A stretch of 64,000 bases of DNA from Alphaproteobacteria bacterium (GCA_030431875.1 JAUIIG010000001.1:101539-165538); one strand, 5' to 3'; numbered from the stretch's first letter, positions 32,169 through 41,718 are shown. Notes: generated from the letters alone by a model not told the origin. Program-made: numbers and translations.

Positions 32169-32780
32169 ATGGCTTTTACACTTATCGACCTGCCGTTTGA
32201 CAGCGAAGCACTGGCCCCGGCGATCAGCGCCGAAACCTTCAGCTATCACCACGGCAAGCACCACAAGGCCTATGTCGACAAGACCAATGCCGCCATCGAC
32301 GGCACGGCCCATGCCGATGCCTCGCTGGAAGCGATCATCACCGCCAGCCGCAGTAGCGACAAGGGCCTGTTCAACAACGCCGCGCAGGTGTGGAACCACG
32401 GCTTCTTCTGGCACTCGCTGGCGCCGGCCTCGTCCGGCCCCTCGGGTGACCTGGCCGACCTGATCGATTCCAGCTTCGGATCGCTCGACGCGCTGATGGA
32501 AGAACTGAAGTCAAAAGGTGCCGGCCATTTCGCCAGCGGCTGGGTATGGCTGATCGAGAAGGGCGGCGCGCTGCAGGTGGCTGACACCCACGACGCCGAA
32601 ACGCTGGCCGACAGCGGTGCCAACCCGCTGCTGGTGATCGACCTGTGGGAGCATGCCTACTACCTCGACCACCAGAACGCGCGCCCGAGCTATCTCGACG
32701 CGGTTGTCGAAGGCCATCTCAACTGGGATTTCGCTGCCGACAACCTCGCTCGCGGCAGCGCCTGGACCTATCCCGGCTGA
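32169..32780 (+). CDS. sodB: Iron/manganese superoxide dismutase
   Basis: FSYHHGKHHKAYVDKTN, WNHGFFWHSL, LLVIDLWEHAYYLDHQNARPSYLDAV. Confidence 0.95.
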   Translation: MAFTLIDLPFDSEALAPAISAETFSYHHGKHHKAYVDKTNAAIDGTAHADASLEAIITASRSSDKGLFNNAAQVWNHGFFWHSLAPASSGPSGDLADLIDSSFGSLDALMEELKSKGAGHFASGWVWLIEKGGALQVADTHDAETLADSGANPLLVIDLWEHAYYLDHQNARPSYLDAVVEGHLNWDFAADNLARGSAWTYPG

Positions 32781-32801
32781 GCCGAACTGGCAGGATAACG
32801 A

Positions 32802-32840
32802 AAAGGCCCGCGTTCCGGTTGGAGCGCGGGCCTTTCTCTT
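32802..32840. terminator. Intrinsic bidirectional terminator between convergent genes
   Basis: AAAGGCCCGCG-N12-CGCGGGCCTTT, T-rich after, between sodB stop and the minus-strand gene stop. Confidence 0.85.
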
Positions 32841-32855
32841 TGCCGGTCGTGCAGC

Positions 32856-33356
32856 TTAGTCGAGGACGCTGTCGTCCTCGCAGCTGGTGAACACGCGGTC
32901 GATGGCATCGCGCGCGCCGGTGACGGTGAAGTTGATCGCGAAGGGCGTTCCGTCGGCCGGGTCGAACCGCACGTTCAGCGTGTCAGCCTCGACCATTTGT
33001 CGCAGGAACGGCTCCAGGTTGCGGTCGCGCCGCGTATTGAGCGCCATCACCGACTGTTCGTAATAGCGCCAGCGCACTTCCTCGCGGTTGCCTTCGTCAA
33101 ACTGCAACCACAGCGCCCGCACCTGCGGACGCGTAGTAGAGGGACGCAGGCGTTGTGGTGCGACGATCACGGCAAAGACGCTGCCTTCGCCCGGCTCGTC
33201 ACACTTGAGGATCAGTTGTCCGCCGTCGGGCGAGACGATGCCCGCCTGCAGGGGCGCGCCCTCGGTTTCGAAATAGCCCCAGGCCGATGTTCCCTGGGCC
33301 TGGCTGACACTGGCACAGGCGAGCAGGGCTGCGCCTGCAAGAATCTTGGTCCGCAT
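32856..33356 (-). CDS. Secreted hypothetical protein
   Basis: Signal peptide MRTKILAGAALLACASVSQAQG; conserved-looking open frame. Confidence 0.65.
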   Translation of the reverse strand: MRTKILAGAALLACASVSQAQGTSAWGYFETEGAPLQAGIVSPDGGQLILKCDEPGEGSVFAVIVAPQRLRPSTTRPQVRALWLQFDEGNREEVRWRYYEQSVMALNTRRDRNLEPFLRQMVEADTLNVRFDPADGTPFAINFTVTGARDAIDRVFTSCEDDSVLD

Positions 33357-33369
33357 CTTTCCTCTCCCC

Positions 33370-33386
33370 GATTTGGTTTCCAAATC
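33370..33386 (-). promoter_or_regulatory. Leader hairpin GATTTGG-AAA-CCAAATC adjacent to RBS
   Basis: 7-bp perfect stem 14 nt upstream of start codon, followed by GGGGAGAGGA. Confidence 0.4.
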
Positions 33387-33432
33387 AACAGGGAGGCTAT
33401 GTCAAACGACGGTGAGTCGCAAATCTGCGGGC

Positions 33433-34581
33433 TCAGTCCTCGCTGGCGAGTTCGAGCACGTTGGACTGGAACAAGGGCTCGCCGAACAGGAAGCCGATGA
33501 TATTGGGGCGTCCAAGCTGGTCCACCAGCGCGGTCAGCGTCAGCAGGATGGGCACCGACAGCAAGGCCCCGGTAACGCCCCAGATCCAGCCGAAGTAGGA
33601 TAGCGCGAGCAGGATCAGCACCGGGTTCATGGTGAACCGCGCGCCAAGGACCGTCGGCGTGATCACGTTCGCTTCGATGGTGTGCAGGCCCAGGTAGGCC
33701 AGCGCCGGAATGAAGCCAACGAAGAGCGAATCCGCCGAACCGATGCCGAACAGGCCCAGCAGGGCCACCATCAGCAGGGGGCCGATATAGGGAATGAAGT
33801 TGAGCAGGGCAGCCAGGCCGCCCCACATGATCGGTGCGTCGAGGCCCATGATCCAGGCGCCCAGCGCCACGACCACGCCCACACCCAGGTTAATCGTACC
33901 GACCGTGATGATATAGGCAGCCACGCGGTCCTGCACCTCGCGGATGGCGCGGGCGGCCTTCAGGCTTGCGCCTACCTGCTGGCGTTCAAGCAGCAGCCGC
34001 CGCCGCAGCCGCACACGGGCTTCGATCATGAAGAAGGCCAGCATGAAGGTCAGCAGCACTTCCAGCAGCACGGTAGGCGTGGCGAAGGCGAGCTGTTCGA
34101 GGATCGTTGGTCCGGCCAGCACCACCTGCTGGCTGCCTTCGGCGCCTGACAGCGCACCCAGTTGTTCGTTGAGCTCGCCGACCCAGGCAAAAGTCATCTG
34201 CAGGTCGCTGAAGTGCTTGCCCACCTGCTCGGCCATGGCCGGCACTTCGTCGTAGAGCGTCAATGCGGGCCCCAGCACCGCTGTCAGCGCCAGTGCGAGG
34301 ATGGCGAAAAAGAACAGCAGGGCGAGGATCGAGGCGAGGAAATTGGGCAGCCACATGGCCAGCTTGTCGGCCAGCGGGGACAGGATGATCGTCAGGATCA
34401 GGGCTGCCACCAGCGGCAGGAACACCACTGACCCGATCGACAGGACAAAGGGCAGGGCGAGGAACAGGCCGATCGCCATAAGGATGACGAGCGAGGAAAT
34501 CAGGCGCAGTTCCTGCGCGGCAAAGGTCATCGTCCGGCGCCGCCGGCGATCTTTGGCAGCACTGTCCTTGTCAGCACTCAT
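33433..34581 (-). CDS. AI-2E transporter (PerM/YdiK) family membrane protein
   Basis: Multi-TM with WGGLAALLNFIPYIGPLLMVALL and LHTIEANVITPTVLGARFTMNPVLILLAL. Confidence 0.9.
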   Translation of the reverse strand: MSADKDSAAKDRRRRRTMTFAAQELRLISSLVILMAIGLFLALPFVLSIGSVVFLPLVAALILTIILSPLADKLAMWLPNFLASILALLFFFAILALALTAVLGPALTLYDEVPAMAEQVGKHFSDLQMTFAWVGELNEQLGALSGAEGSQQVVLAGPTILEQLAFATPTVLLEVLLTFMLAFFMIEARVRLRRRLLLERQQVGASLKAARAIREVQDRVAAYIITVGTINLGVGVVVALGAWIMGLDAPIMWGGLAALLNFIPYIGPLLMVALLGLFGIGSADSLFVGFIPALAYLGLHTIEANVITPTVLGARFTMNPVLILLALSYFGWIWGVTGALLSVPILLTLTALVDQLGRPNIIGFLFGEPLFQSNVLELASED

Positions 34582-34652
34582 TGCGATGCCCCCGGCCCTT
34601 TTTGACCTGTCTCGCCCACATCATGGAGTCTGGGGCGACGGCGATCAAGCGA

Positions 34653-35288
34653 TCAAGTGGCCTTGGCCGCAGCTTTGCCGTTGCCGGCAGCCACTTCGTC
34701 CAGTTCTTCGAGGATGGCCCGGTGGGCGGCCGGGTCTTCAAGCGAGCGATCGGGAATGTCGCCATCTTCCAGCATGGAAGAAAGGGTCGCCCGGGCGCGG
34801 CCCACGCGGCTCTTGATCGTGCCGACCGCGCAGCCGCAGATGTTGGCCGCTTCCTCGTACGAAAAGCCGCCGGCACCCACCAGCAGCAGCGCCTCGCGCC
34901 GCTCGGGCGGCAGGGTCAGCAGGGCGCGGTGCAGGTCGCTGAGGTGGATCGGCTCTTCCTGTCCGGCAGGCGCGGTCAGGATGCGCTCGGCCACGTTCTC
35001 GTCATAGTCGCCGCGGAAGCGGTTGCGCCGCATGTCGGTGAGATAGGCATTGCGCAGGATCACGAAGGTCCAGGCGCGCATCGAGGTGCCGGGTTCGAAC
35101 CGTTCCTGCGCTGCCCAGGCCTTGAGCATGGTTTCCTGCACCAGGTCGTCCGCCATGTCAGGCCGACCGCACAGGCCGCGGGCGAATGCGCGCAGGTGCG
35201 GTACGACCTCGGTCAGTTCCCGCTTGAAGGCGCGTTTGTCCTCGGCGCTGCGTTCGGGCAGCTTTCGCTCTTTGGGCTTGTCGCTCAT
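34653..35288 (-). CDS. ecfG: EcfG-type general stress sigma factor
   Basis: Sigma70 r2 MADDLVQETMLKAWAAQERFEPGTSMRAWTFVILRNAYLTDMRRNRF and r4 GFSYEEAANICGCAVGTIKSRVGRAR; coupled to nepR. Confidence 0.92.
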   Translation of the reverse strand: MSDKPKERKLPERSAEDKRAFKRELTEVVPHLRAFARGLCGRPDMADDLVQETMLKAWAAQERFEPGTSMRAWTFVILRNAYLTDMRRNRFRGDYDENVAERILTAPAGQEEPIHLSDLHRALLTLPPERREALLLVGAGGFSYEEAANICGCAVGTIKSRVGRARATLSSMLEDGDIPDRSLEDPAAHRAILEELDEVAAGNGKAAAKAT

Positions 35289-35464
35289 TTTTCCCCGCTA
35301 TCGTCCAGCTTCGAAAGCAGGTCCTTGAAGGTGTCGGGCAGCGGCTCATCCACTACCGAATCGTACAGGCGCTTCAGGCCGGAAGCCCATTCCGGATCGC
35401 CCGGTTTGGCGGCGGAACCCTTGGGCAGATTGGGCGGGGGAACTTGTTCCTCTCCAGATGACAT
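35285..35464 (-). CDS. nepR: NepR anti-sigma factor (59 aa)
   Basis: Untracked ORF read directly: MSSGEEQVPPPNLPKGSAAKPGDPEWASGLKRLYDSVVDEPLPDTFKDLLSKLDDSGEK; LKRLYDSVVDEPLPDTFKDLL is the NepR signature; ATGA overlap with ecfG. Confidence 0.92.
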   Translation of the reverse strand: MSSGEEQVPPPNLPKGSAAKPGDPEWASGLKRLYDSVVDEPLPDTFKDLLSKLDDSGEK

Positions 35465-35564
35465 TTACGTGTTCGATCCTGTTGTCTGGCAAGCTTTCCG
35501 GCGATCCGGGCTCTCTGGCCCGCACGATCAAAAACTTGCGTGAAGTTGCAATTCTATTCTCTCC

Positions 35565-35591
35565 GGAACGAAATTGCTTCCATCAGGTTCC
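35565..35591. promoter_or_regulatory. Divergent EcfG-type promoters: minus GGAAC-N16-CGTT (nepR-ecfG) and plus GGAAC-N16-GGTT (kinase)
   Basis: Sequence GGAACGAAATTGCTTCCATCAGGTTCC matches the EcfG consensus (GGAAC-N16/17-CGTT) in both directions. Confidence 0.75.
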
Positions 35592-35692
35592 CCCGAAAGC
35601 AGGTTTTGCAAAAATTGCAGGCCGGTGAGGGGCTCTAGAGGCAAGTTTGTGGGGTCAGGACGCACTTCCGCCCACGGGATCGAGGTATTGAA

Positions 35693-37384
35693 GTGCAGAA
35701 CGAAGGCAGTCGGCGAAGCAGGACGAAGCGGTGGCTGATGCGCTATCCGCGCGGCGTGCCGCTGGGTATCTTCGCGCTCATCGCCGGCATTACCATCCTC
35801 TCTATCTTTGCCATCGAGCGCAGCGAACACCAGCAGCGGCAGGCAGAGATCGAATCGCGGGCGACGGCGATTGCCTCGGCGCTGGAACGGCGCGCCAATG
35901 CCAGCAGCGCCTATCTGCGTGCGGGCGCGGCCCTGCTGTCGACCATGGAGGAAGTTCCTGCCGCCGACTTCCGGCGCTTCGTTTCGGAGCTGCGGCTCGA
36001 TGCGGACTACCGCGGTGCGGAGGGTATCGGCTGGGCCGAGGTCGTGCGTCCGGCGGAGATCGAAGCCTTCAACGAGATGCTTGCTGGCGAAAGCGCGACG
36101 GGGGCACAGCTCAATCCCCGTCCTGACGGCAGTCAGCCGTTTGCCGTCCCGGTCACCTACCTGCAGCCTGATACCGTGCGCAATCGCCGCGCGCTGGGAT
36201 ATGACATGTATTCCGAACCCGTGCGCCGGGCAGCAATGATTGAATCCGAACGCACCGCGCGCCCTACAGCCACGGACGCTATCGTGTTGCAGCAGGAGGG
36301 CGACAGCCCAGCGCCGGGTTTCCTGATCTATATGCCGGTATTCGAGCCGGGGCCCGGTGGCCGCACGCTGAAGGGCTTCATCTACTCTCCCTTCAATGCC
36401 CGCGATTTCCTGCAAAGTGCGCTGGAGCTGGAAGATGCCGGCTCTTACGGCGTGCGCCTCTATGATGGCGACAATGCGGATCGCACCCTGCTGGCCAGTA
36501 CCTTTGATGGCGAGGTCGACAATCGCGACAATGCCACGCGCACGGTGGTCCTGGCCAACAACCGTACCTTGCTGGCGGTCAGTACCGTGGAAGTGCCGGG
36601 CCTGTCTGGCCTGTCGATGGCGACGCTGATCTTCGGCCTGCTCGTCGCGAGCCTGCTGACCCTGCTGGTGCGCATGTTGACGCAGCAGGCGCAGGAAGAT
36701 GAAAGGGCACTTATCTGGTTCGAGGAACAGGCGAGCATCCGCAATTCGCTGACACGCGAGCTGAACCACCGGGTGAAGAACACCCTGGCCAACGTGCTGT
36801 CGATCATCGCCCTGACGCGCCGTCGTGCGGACAGCATAGAGGATTTCGCCACCGGCCTCGACGGACGCATCCGCGCGCTTTCCGCAACCCATGACCTGCT
36901 CACCCAGTCGGACTGGGGCTCAACTCCCGTGCGGGCGGTAATCGATGCCGAGCTGCTACCCTATGCCCATGATGCCGATCACACGGTGGATATGCAGGGG
37001 CCGGACGTGGAGCTGGCCCCCAACGATGCCCTGTCTCTGGGCCTCGCGGTCCACGAACTGGCGACCAATGCCGGCAAGTACGGCGCGCTCAGCACGCCCG
37101 GGGGCAAGGTTTCGGTGCGTTGGGAGAAGGTGGAAGACGGGCTGGTGCGCGTCGAATGGGTGGAAAGCGGCGGCCCGCCGGTAAAGCAGGAGCGCACCCG
37201 CGGATTCGGTACCGACCTGATCGAACGCATCGTGGCGCACGAATTGCGGCACCCTGTCGAGCTGGAATTCCCTGTCGAAGGCGCGCGCTGCGTGCTGCTG
37301 ATCCCGGTCCGCCGTCCCAGCGAATTCATGATCCGCGCCAACAAGAACGAACCGCGCCCCGATACGCGTGGCGAGCAGGCCTAA
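35693..37384 (+). CDS. CHASE-domain HWE/HisKA_2-type sensor kinase (PhyK-like)
   Basis: CHASE segment, ELNHRVKNTLANVLSIIALTRRRA, HELATNAGKYGALS, GFGTDLIERIVAHEL; divergent from nepR-ecfG. Confidence 0.88.
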   Translation: MQNEGSRRSRTKRWLMRYPRGVPLGIFALIAGITILSIFAIERSEHQQRQAEIESRATAIASALERRANASSAYLRAGAALLSTMEEVPAADFRRFVSELRLDADYRGAEGIGWAEVVRPAEIEAFNEMLAGESATGAQLNPRPDGSQPFAVPVTYLQPDTVRNRRALGYDMYSEPVRRAAMIESERTARPTATDAIVLQQEGDSPAPGFLIYMPVFEPGPGGRTLKGFIYSPFNARDFLQSALELEDAGSYGVRLYDGDNADRTLLASTFDGEVDNRDNATRTVVLANNRTLLAVSTVEVPGLSGLSMATLIFGLLVASLLTLLVRMLTQQAQEDERALIWFEEQASIRNSLTRELNHRVKNTLANVLSIIALTRRRADSIEDFATGLDGRIRALSATHDLLTQSDWGSTPVRAVIDAELLPYAHDADHTVDMQGPDVELAPNDALSLGLAVHELATNAGKYGALSTPGGKVSVRWEKVEDGLVRVEWVESGGPPVKQERTRGFGTDLIERIVAHELRHPVELEFPVEGARCVLLIPVRRPSEFMIRANKNEPRPDTRGEQA

Positions 37385-37423
37385 GCTGGACGGCAAAATC
37401 GCGCCTGTCTAAGGGTGGCGGCC

Positions 37424-38185
37424 ATGTTCAGAGCTCTCCTTGCCAGCCTTGGGCTGCTGCTGTCCGGTTGCGCCCCAGCAGAGGAGAGCGGGCCTGTAGT
37501 GCTGGCAGCGTCGAGCATGACCGAAGCGATCGAAGCCGCAGCCGATGCGTGGGAAGCCCAAGGGCACTTGCGGCCCATCATTTCCTTCGCCGGCAGCGCT
37601 GCGGTGGCGCGGCAGGTGGAGCAGGGCGCGCCTGCCGACGTGGTGATCGTTGCCGATGCCGAATGGATGGACTGGCTGGAGGGTGAGAGCCTGATCGATC
37701 CCCTGACCCGTCGCGACATCGCATCGAACAGCCTGGTCTGGGTTCGTAATGAGATGCATGTCGTGGTGCCGAGGCCAGCGCTTGGCGAGGTGTCGCTCTA
37801 TCCGCGCCAGATTGCCATGGCCGATCCGGAAAGCGTCCCGGCAGGGCGGTATGGTCGCGTGGCGTTGGAACATGCAGGTCTGTGGGAGCAGGTGGCCCCG
37901 ATGATCGTGCCGACCGAGAACGTACGGCAGGCGCTGGCGCTGGTAGAGCGGGGCGAGGTGCTGCTGGGTGTGGTCTATGCCACCGATGCCCGCACGGTTC
38001 CCGGCCTTGTAACCGAGCCACTGCCTTTGCCCGAAGGGGTAGAGGTGCTCTATCCCGCTGCCTTGCTCACCGGTTCCGCCCATGCCGATTCCCGCGATTT
38101 CCTGAACTTCCTGTCGAGCCCCGAAGGCACCGCCATCTTCTGCGAACACGGCTTCACCATGCCGGAGGGGCGTGCGCCATGCTGA
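37424..38185 (+). CDS. modA: Molybdate ABC transporter substrate-binding protein
   Basis: VVLAASSMTEAIEAAADAW, ISFAGSAAVARQVEQGAPADVVIVADAEWMDWL; followed by modBC. Confidence 0.9.
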   Translation: MFRALLASLGLLLSGCAPAEESGPVVLAASSMTEAIEAAADAWEAQGHLRPIISFAGSAAVARQVEQGAPADVVIVADAEWMDWLEGESLIDPLTRRDIASNSLVWVRNEMHVVVPRPALGEVSLYPRQIAMADPESVPAGRYGRVALEHAGLWEQVAPMIVPTENVRQALALVERGEVLLGVVYATDARTVPGLVTEPLPLPEGVEVLYPAALLTGSAHADSRDFLNFLSSPEGTAIFCEHGFTMPEGRAPC

Positions 38186-38871
38186 CGCCTGCCGAATGGA
38201 CCGTGGTGGCGCTGTCGCTGAAGGTCAGCCTCGTCGCGGTGCTGGTAACCATGCCGATCGCCTACGGTCTCGCCTGGGTGATCGCGCGACGGCGCTTTCC
38301 GGGGCGCATGCTGCTCGATGCGCTGGTGCACTTGCCGCTGGTGCTGCCGCCGGTGGTGACTGGCTGGTTGCTGCTCATCCTATTGGGCCGCAACGGCGCG
38401 ATTGGCGGCTGGCTCTACGAGACCTTCGGCGTGACGCTGGTGTTCAACTGGACCGGCGCAGCCGTGGCTGCTGGCGTGATGGCCTTGCCGCTGATGGTGC
38501 GCGCCATGCGGCTATCGATCGAGGCGGTCGACCGGCGGCTGGTGGGTGCGGCGCGCACGCTGGGGGCATCGCCGTGGCATGCCTTCCTCACCATTACCCT
38601 GCCACTCAGCCTGCCGGGCATCGCTGCCGGGGCCATGCTCGGCTTTGCCCGTTCGCTAGGCGAATTCGGCGCGACGATCACCTTTGCCGCCAATATCGCG
38701 GGCGAGACGCGCACCCTGCCGCTGGCGATCTATACCGGCCTGCAATTGCCCGGTGCGGAGAGCGCGGTGACGCGGCTGGCGGTGATCGCCATTGTCCTGT
38801 CGCTGGGGGCGCTGCTGGTGTCCGAATGGCTCGTCCGCCGCTCGCAGGGGAACCGCGCCCATGTTCTTTGA
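38179..38871 (+). CDS. modB: Molybdate ABC transporter permease
   Basis: LVHLPLVLPPVVTGWLLLILLGRNG, GFARSLGEFGATITFAANIAGETRTLPLAIYTGLQ. Confidence 0.93.
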   Translation: MLTPAEWTVVALSLKVSLVAVLVTMPIAYGLAWVIARRRFPGRMLLDALVHLPLVLPPVVTGWLLLILLGRNGAIGGWLYETFGVTLVFNWTGAAVAAGVMALPLMVRAMRLSIEAVDRRLVGAARTLGASPWHAFLTITLPLSLPGIAAGAMLGFARSLGEFGATITFAANIAGETRTLPLAIYTGLQLPGAESAVTRLAVIAIVLSLGALLVSEWLVRRSQGNRAHVL

Positions 38872-39499
38872 TGTGGCCATCGACATGCAGGTGGACGACC
38901 ATGCCTTTGCGCTGGAATTTACCTCCGACGCCAAGCTTACCGCGCTGGTCGGGCCATCGGGCGTGGGCAAGACCAGCACGCTCAACGCCATTGCGGGGCT
39001 GCTGTGCCCGCAGGCGGGCCGGATCGCGGTGGCGGGCGAGATATTGTTCGACAGCGACCAAGGGATAGACCTGCCGCCCGAGAAGCGCGGTGCAGGCTAC
39101 GTGTTCCAGGATGCGCGGCTGTTCCCGCACCGCAAGGTCTCGGCAAACCTCGTCTACGGGGAGAAGCTGGCTGCTCCGGACAAGCGCTTGATCACCACGG
39201 ACGAGGTCGTCTCACTGCTGGAAATCGGCCACCTGTTGGACCGCTTGCCCGCGACCCTGTCAGGCGGCGAGGCGCGCCGCGTTGCCATCGGCCGCGCGCT
39301 GCTTTCTGCGCCGCGTTTCCTGCTGCTCGACGAGCCACTCGCCTCGCTCGACGAGAGCCGTGCCGAAACCCTGCTCTCGCTGATCGAGCGCCTGCGTGAC
39401 GAACTGGACCTGCCGATGTTGCTGGTCAGCCATTCAACGGCGGAAGTGGAGCGACTGGCGGGCCGGGTGGTCGAAATGACCGTCACCAAGCCCGCCTGA
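38861..39499 (+). CDS. modC: Molybdate ABC transporter ATP-binding protein
   Basis: Walker A VGPSGVGKTSTLNAIAGLL, LSGGEARRVAIGRALLSAPRFLLLDEPLASLD. Confidence 0.92.
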   Translation: MFFDVAIDMQVDDHAFALEFTSDAKLTALVGPSGVGKTSTLNAIAGLLCPQAGRIAVAGEILFDSDQGIDLPPEKRGAGYVFQDARLFPHRKVSANLVYGEKLAAPDKRLITTDEVVSLLEIGHLLDRLPATLSGGEARRVAIGRALLSAPRFLLLDEPLASLDESRAETLLSLIERLRDELDLPMLLVSHSTAEVERLAGRVVEMTVTKPA

Positions 39500-39516
39500 A
39501 GTCCTCGCCTGCTGCC

Positions 39517-41718
39517 TTAGGCAAACATCTCCGGACGGATCGGCAGCGACCGTACGCGCTTGCCCGTCAGGGCGAACAGGGCATTGGTCAGCGCCGGGAT
39601 CACCGGGGGCAGGGCGGGTTCGCCAAGGCCGGTGGGATCGTTGTCCGACAGTACCCATTCGACGTGGATATCCGGCGTCATCGGCATGCGCGGCAGCGGG
39701 TAGTTGTGGAAGTTGGACTGCTTGGCAGCGCCACCTTCGATTTCCACTGCCAGCTGCATCGCCTGGCCAAGGCCGTCGATGATCGCACCGTTGACCTGGT
39801 TGAGCGCGCCGAAGGGATTGATGATCTGGCGGCCGACGTCGCCCGCACACCAGACATTGTGCACCACCGGGCGATTGCCGGCATTGAGGCTGGCTTCCAC
39901 CACTTCGGCGAAATAGCCCATGTGGCTGTAGTAGAAGCCGAAGCCCAGTGCGTGGCCTTCGGGCATCTCTTCGCCCCAGGGTGACATTTCCAGCACCTTG
40001 CGGGTTACGGCCTGCAGGCGCGGGGCCGAAAAGCCCGGCTGCGGACCGATGAAGCCCATGGTCATGGGTTCGGCTTCGACCCCGTCGGTAAGCTCCAGCA
40101 TCAGCGTGGGCAGGTCCTTGCCGGTGGCATGGGCCACTTCGTCAAGGAAGCTCTGCATGACGAAGGCCATGGCATTCGACGTCGGCGCACGCAGCGCGCC
40201 CATGGGCACGGCGGTGCGCATCATGTGCTGTTCGAAGCGCAGGTTGTCGACGTACTTGGCCGGGAATTCGTCCGCCGGCATGGTGGCCGGGTTGAACTGT
40301 CCGCCGCCAAGGTCGAACGACACGAAGTGGTCCGCCCAGGTTGTGAGCTTGCCGGCTTCGTCCACGCCCGCGCGCAGGCGGTGCCAGCCAGCCGGCCGGT
40401 AGAAGTCGCTGCGGACGTCGTCTTCGCGGCTCCAGATCAGCTGCACCGGCGTGCCGGGCATCTGCTTGGCGATAGCGGCGACCTGCACCATGTAATCGTT
40501 GTTGAGACGGCGACCGAAACCCCCACCCATGCGGGTGATGTGCACGGTCACCTTGTCCGGCGTAATGCCGAGATAGTTCGCAACCGAACCCTGTCCACCT
40601 TGTGGCGTCTGCGACGGGGCCCACATCTCGATGCTGCCGTCGTCATTGTAGAGCGCGGTGCAGTTCATCGGTTCCATGGGAACGTGAGCGAGGAAGGGAT
40701 AGTGATATTCCGCCTCGAAGGTCTGGGCGGCCTCGGCGAAGCCGGTGTCGACATCGCCCTTTTCGGCGAAGACTTCGCCGCCACCTGCAGCCCAGTATTC
40801 CTGCGCCGCAGCAGCATAGCCTGCGGTCGAGTGGCTTTCCCACTCGCCGTTGTCCCACACGGGGGCGAGGGCAGAGCGCGCCTTGTTGGCGAGCCACCAG
40901 TTGTCAGCGATCACGGCGATGCCATCGACCAGCTCGGTGGCGTTGCCGTTGCCTTCGACGATGAAGGCGTCGATCACGCCCGGCTGCGCCTTGGCAGCTT
41001 CGAGGTCAGCCGAAACCAGCCGCGCGCCGAAGACCGGCGAGCGCTCGTAAGCGGCATAGACCATGCCTTCGAGCTGGGTGTCGACGCCGAAGATCGGCTC
41101 CCCGCGCACGATCTTGGGGCTGTCGATCCCGCCGATGGCGCGGCCGATGATGCGGAAGTCGGCCTGGTCCTTCAGTGTCAGGCTGGCCGGATCGGGTACC
41201 GGCTGCAGCACGGCATCGGATGCCAGCTCGCCAAAAGTGGCCGAACGGTTGGTGCCCGGCTGGACAACGCGGCCCGGTTCGGTTGCGAGCGCGGAGACGT
41301 CCACGTTCCAGCGCTGGGCAGCGGCGCCCATCAGCATGGCGCGGGCCGCAGCACCGGCCTGTCGCATGGGCATCCAGTTCATCGGCGTGGCGAAGGAACC
41401 GCCGGCCAGCTGCAGGCCGTACTTGGCGGCATTGGTGTCTGCCTGCTCGATCGAGACGTCATCCCAGTCGGCGTCCAGTTCCTCGGCGATCAGCATGGGC
41501 AGCATGGTCTTGATGCCCTGGCCAATCTCCGGGTTCTTGCCGATGATGGTCACCTTGTTATCCGGATGGATGGTGACGAAGGCGGTGAGCTCCTGCGCGC
41601 CCGCTTCGGCGTTGGCACTGGCTGCAAAGGGCACCGAAATGGCGAGCGCAAAACCGCCGCCGGCAACGGCAGAGGACTTGAGGAACAGGCGGCGCGAAAG
41701 TTCGAGCTGCTTAGGCAT
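39517..41718 (-). CDS. Xanthine dehydrogenase-family molybdopterin-binding subunit (IorB-like aldehyde/isoquinoline oxidoreductase)
   Basis: Tat-type leader SRRLFLKSSAVAGGGFALAISVPF; QTPQGGQGSVANYLGI, TRMGGGFGRRLNNDYMVQ; paired with 2Fe-2S subunit. Confidence 0.9.
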   Translation of the reverse strand: MPKQLELSRRLFLKSSAVAGGGFALAISVPFAASANAEAGAQELTAFVTIHPDNKVTIIGKNPEIGQGIKTMLPMLIAEELDADWDDVSIEQADTNAAKYGLQLAGGSFATPMNWMPMRQAGAAARAMLMGAAAQRWNVDVSALATEPGRVVQPGTNRSATFGELASDAVLQPVPDPASLTLKDQADFRIIGRAIGGIDSPKIVRGEPIFGVDTQLEGMVYAAYERSPVFGARLVSADLEAAKAQPGVIDAFIVEGNGNATELVDGIAVIADNWWLANKARSALAPVWDNGEWESHSTAGYAAAAQEYWAAGGGEVFAEKGDVDTGFAEAAQTFEAEYHYPFLAHVPMEPMNCTALYNDDGSIEMWAPSQTPQGGQGSVANYLGITPDKVTVHITRMGGGFGRRLNNDYMVQVAAIAKQMPGTPVQLIWSREDDVRSDFYRPAGWHRLRAGVDEAGKLTTWADHFVSFDLGGGQFNPATMPADEFPAKYVDNLRFEQHMMRTAVPMGALRAPTSNAMAFVMQSFLDEVAHATGKDLPTLMLELTDGVEAEPMTMGFIGPQPGFSAPRLQAVTRKVLEMSPWGEEMPEGHALGFGFYYSHMGYFAEVVEASLNAGNRPVVHNVWCAGDVGRQIINPFGALNQVNGAIIDGLGQAMQLAVEIEGGAAKQSNFHNYPLPRMPMTPDIHVEWVLSDNDPTGLGEPALPPVIPALTNALFALTGKRVRSLPIRPEMFA

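Noticed and set aside
30898-32463. 521-aa plus-strand ORF
   Set aside because: Antisense of glmM running out of frame into sodB
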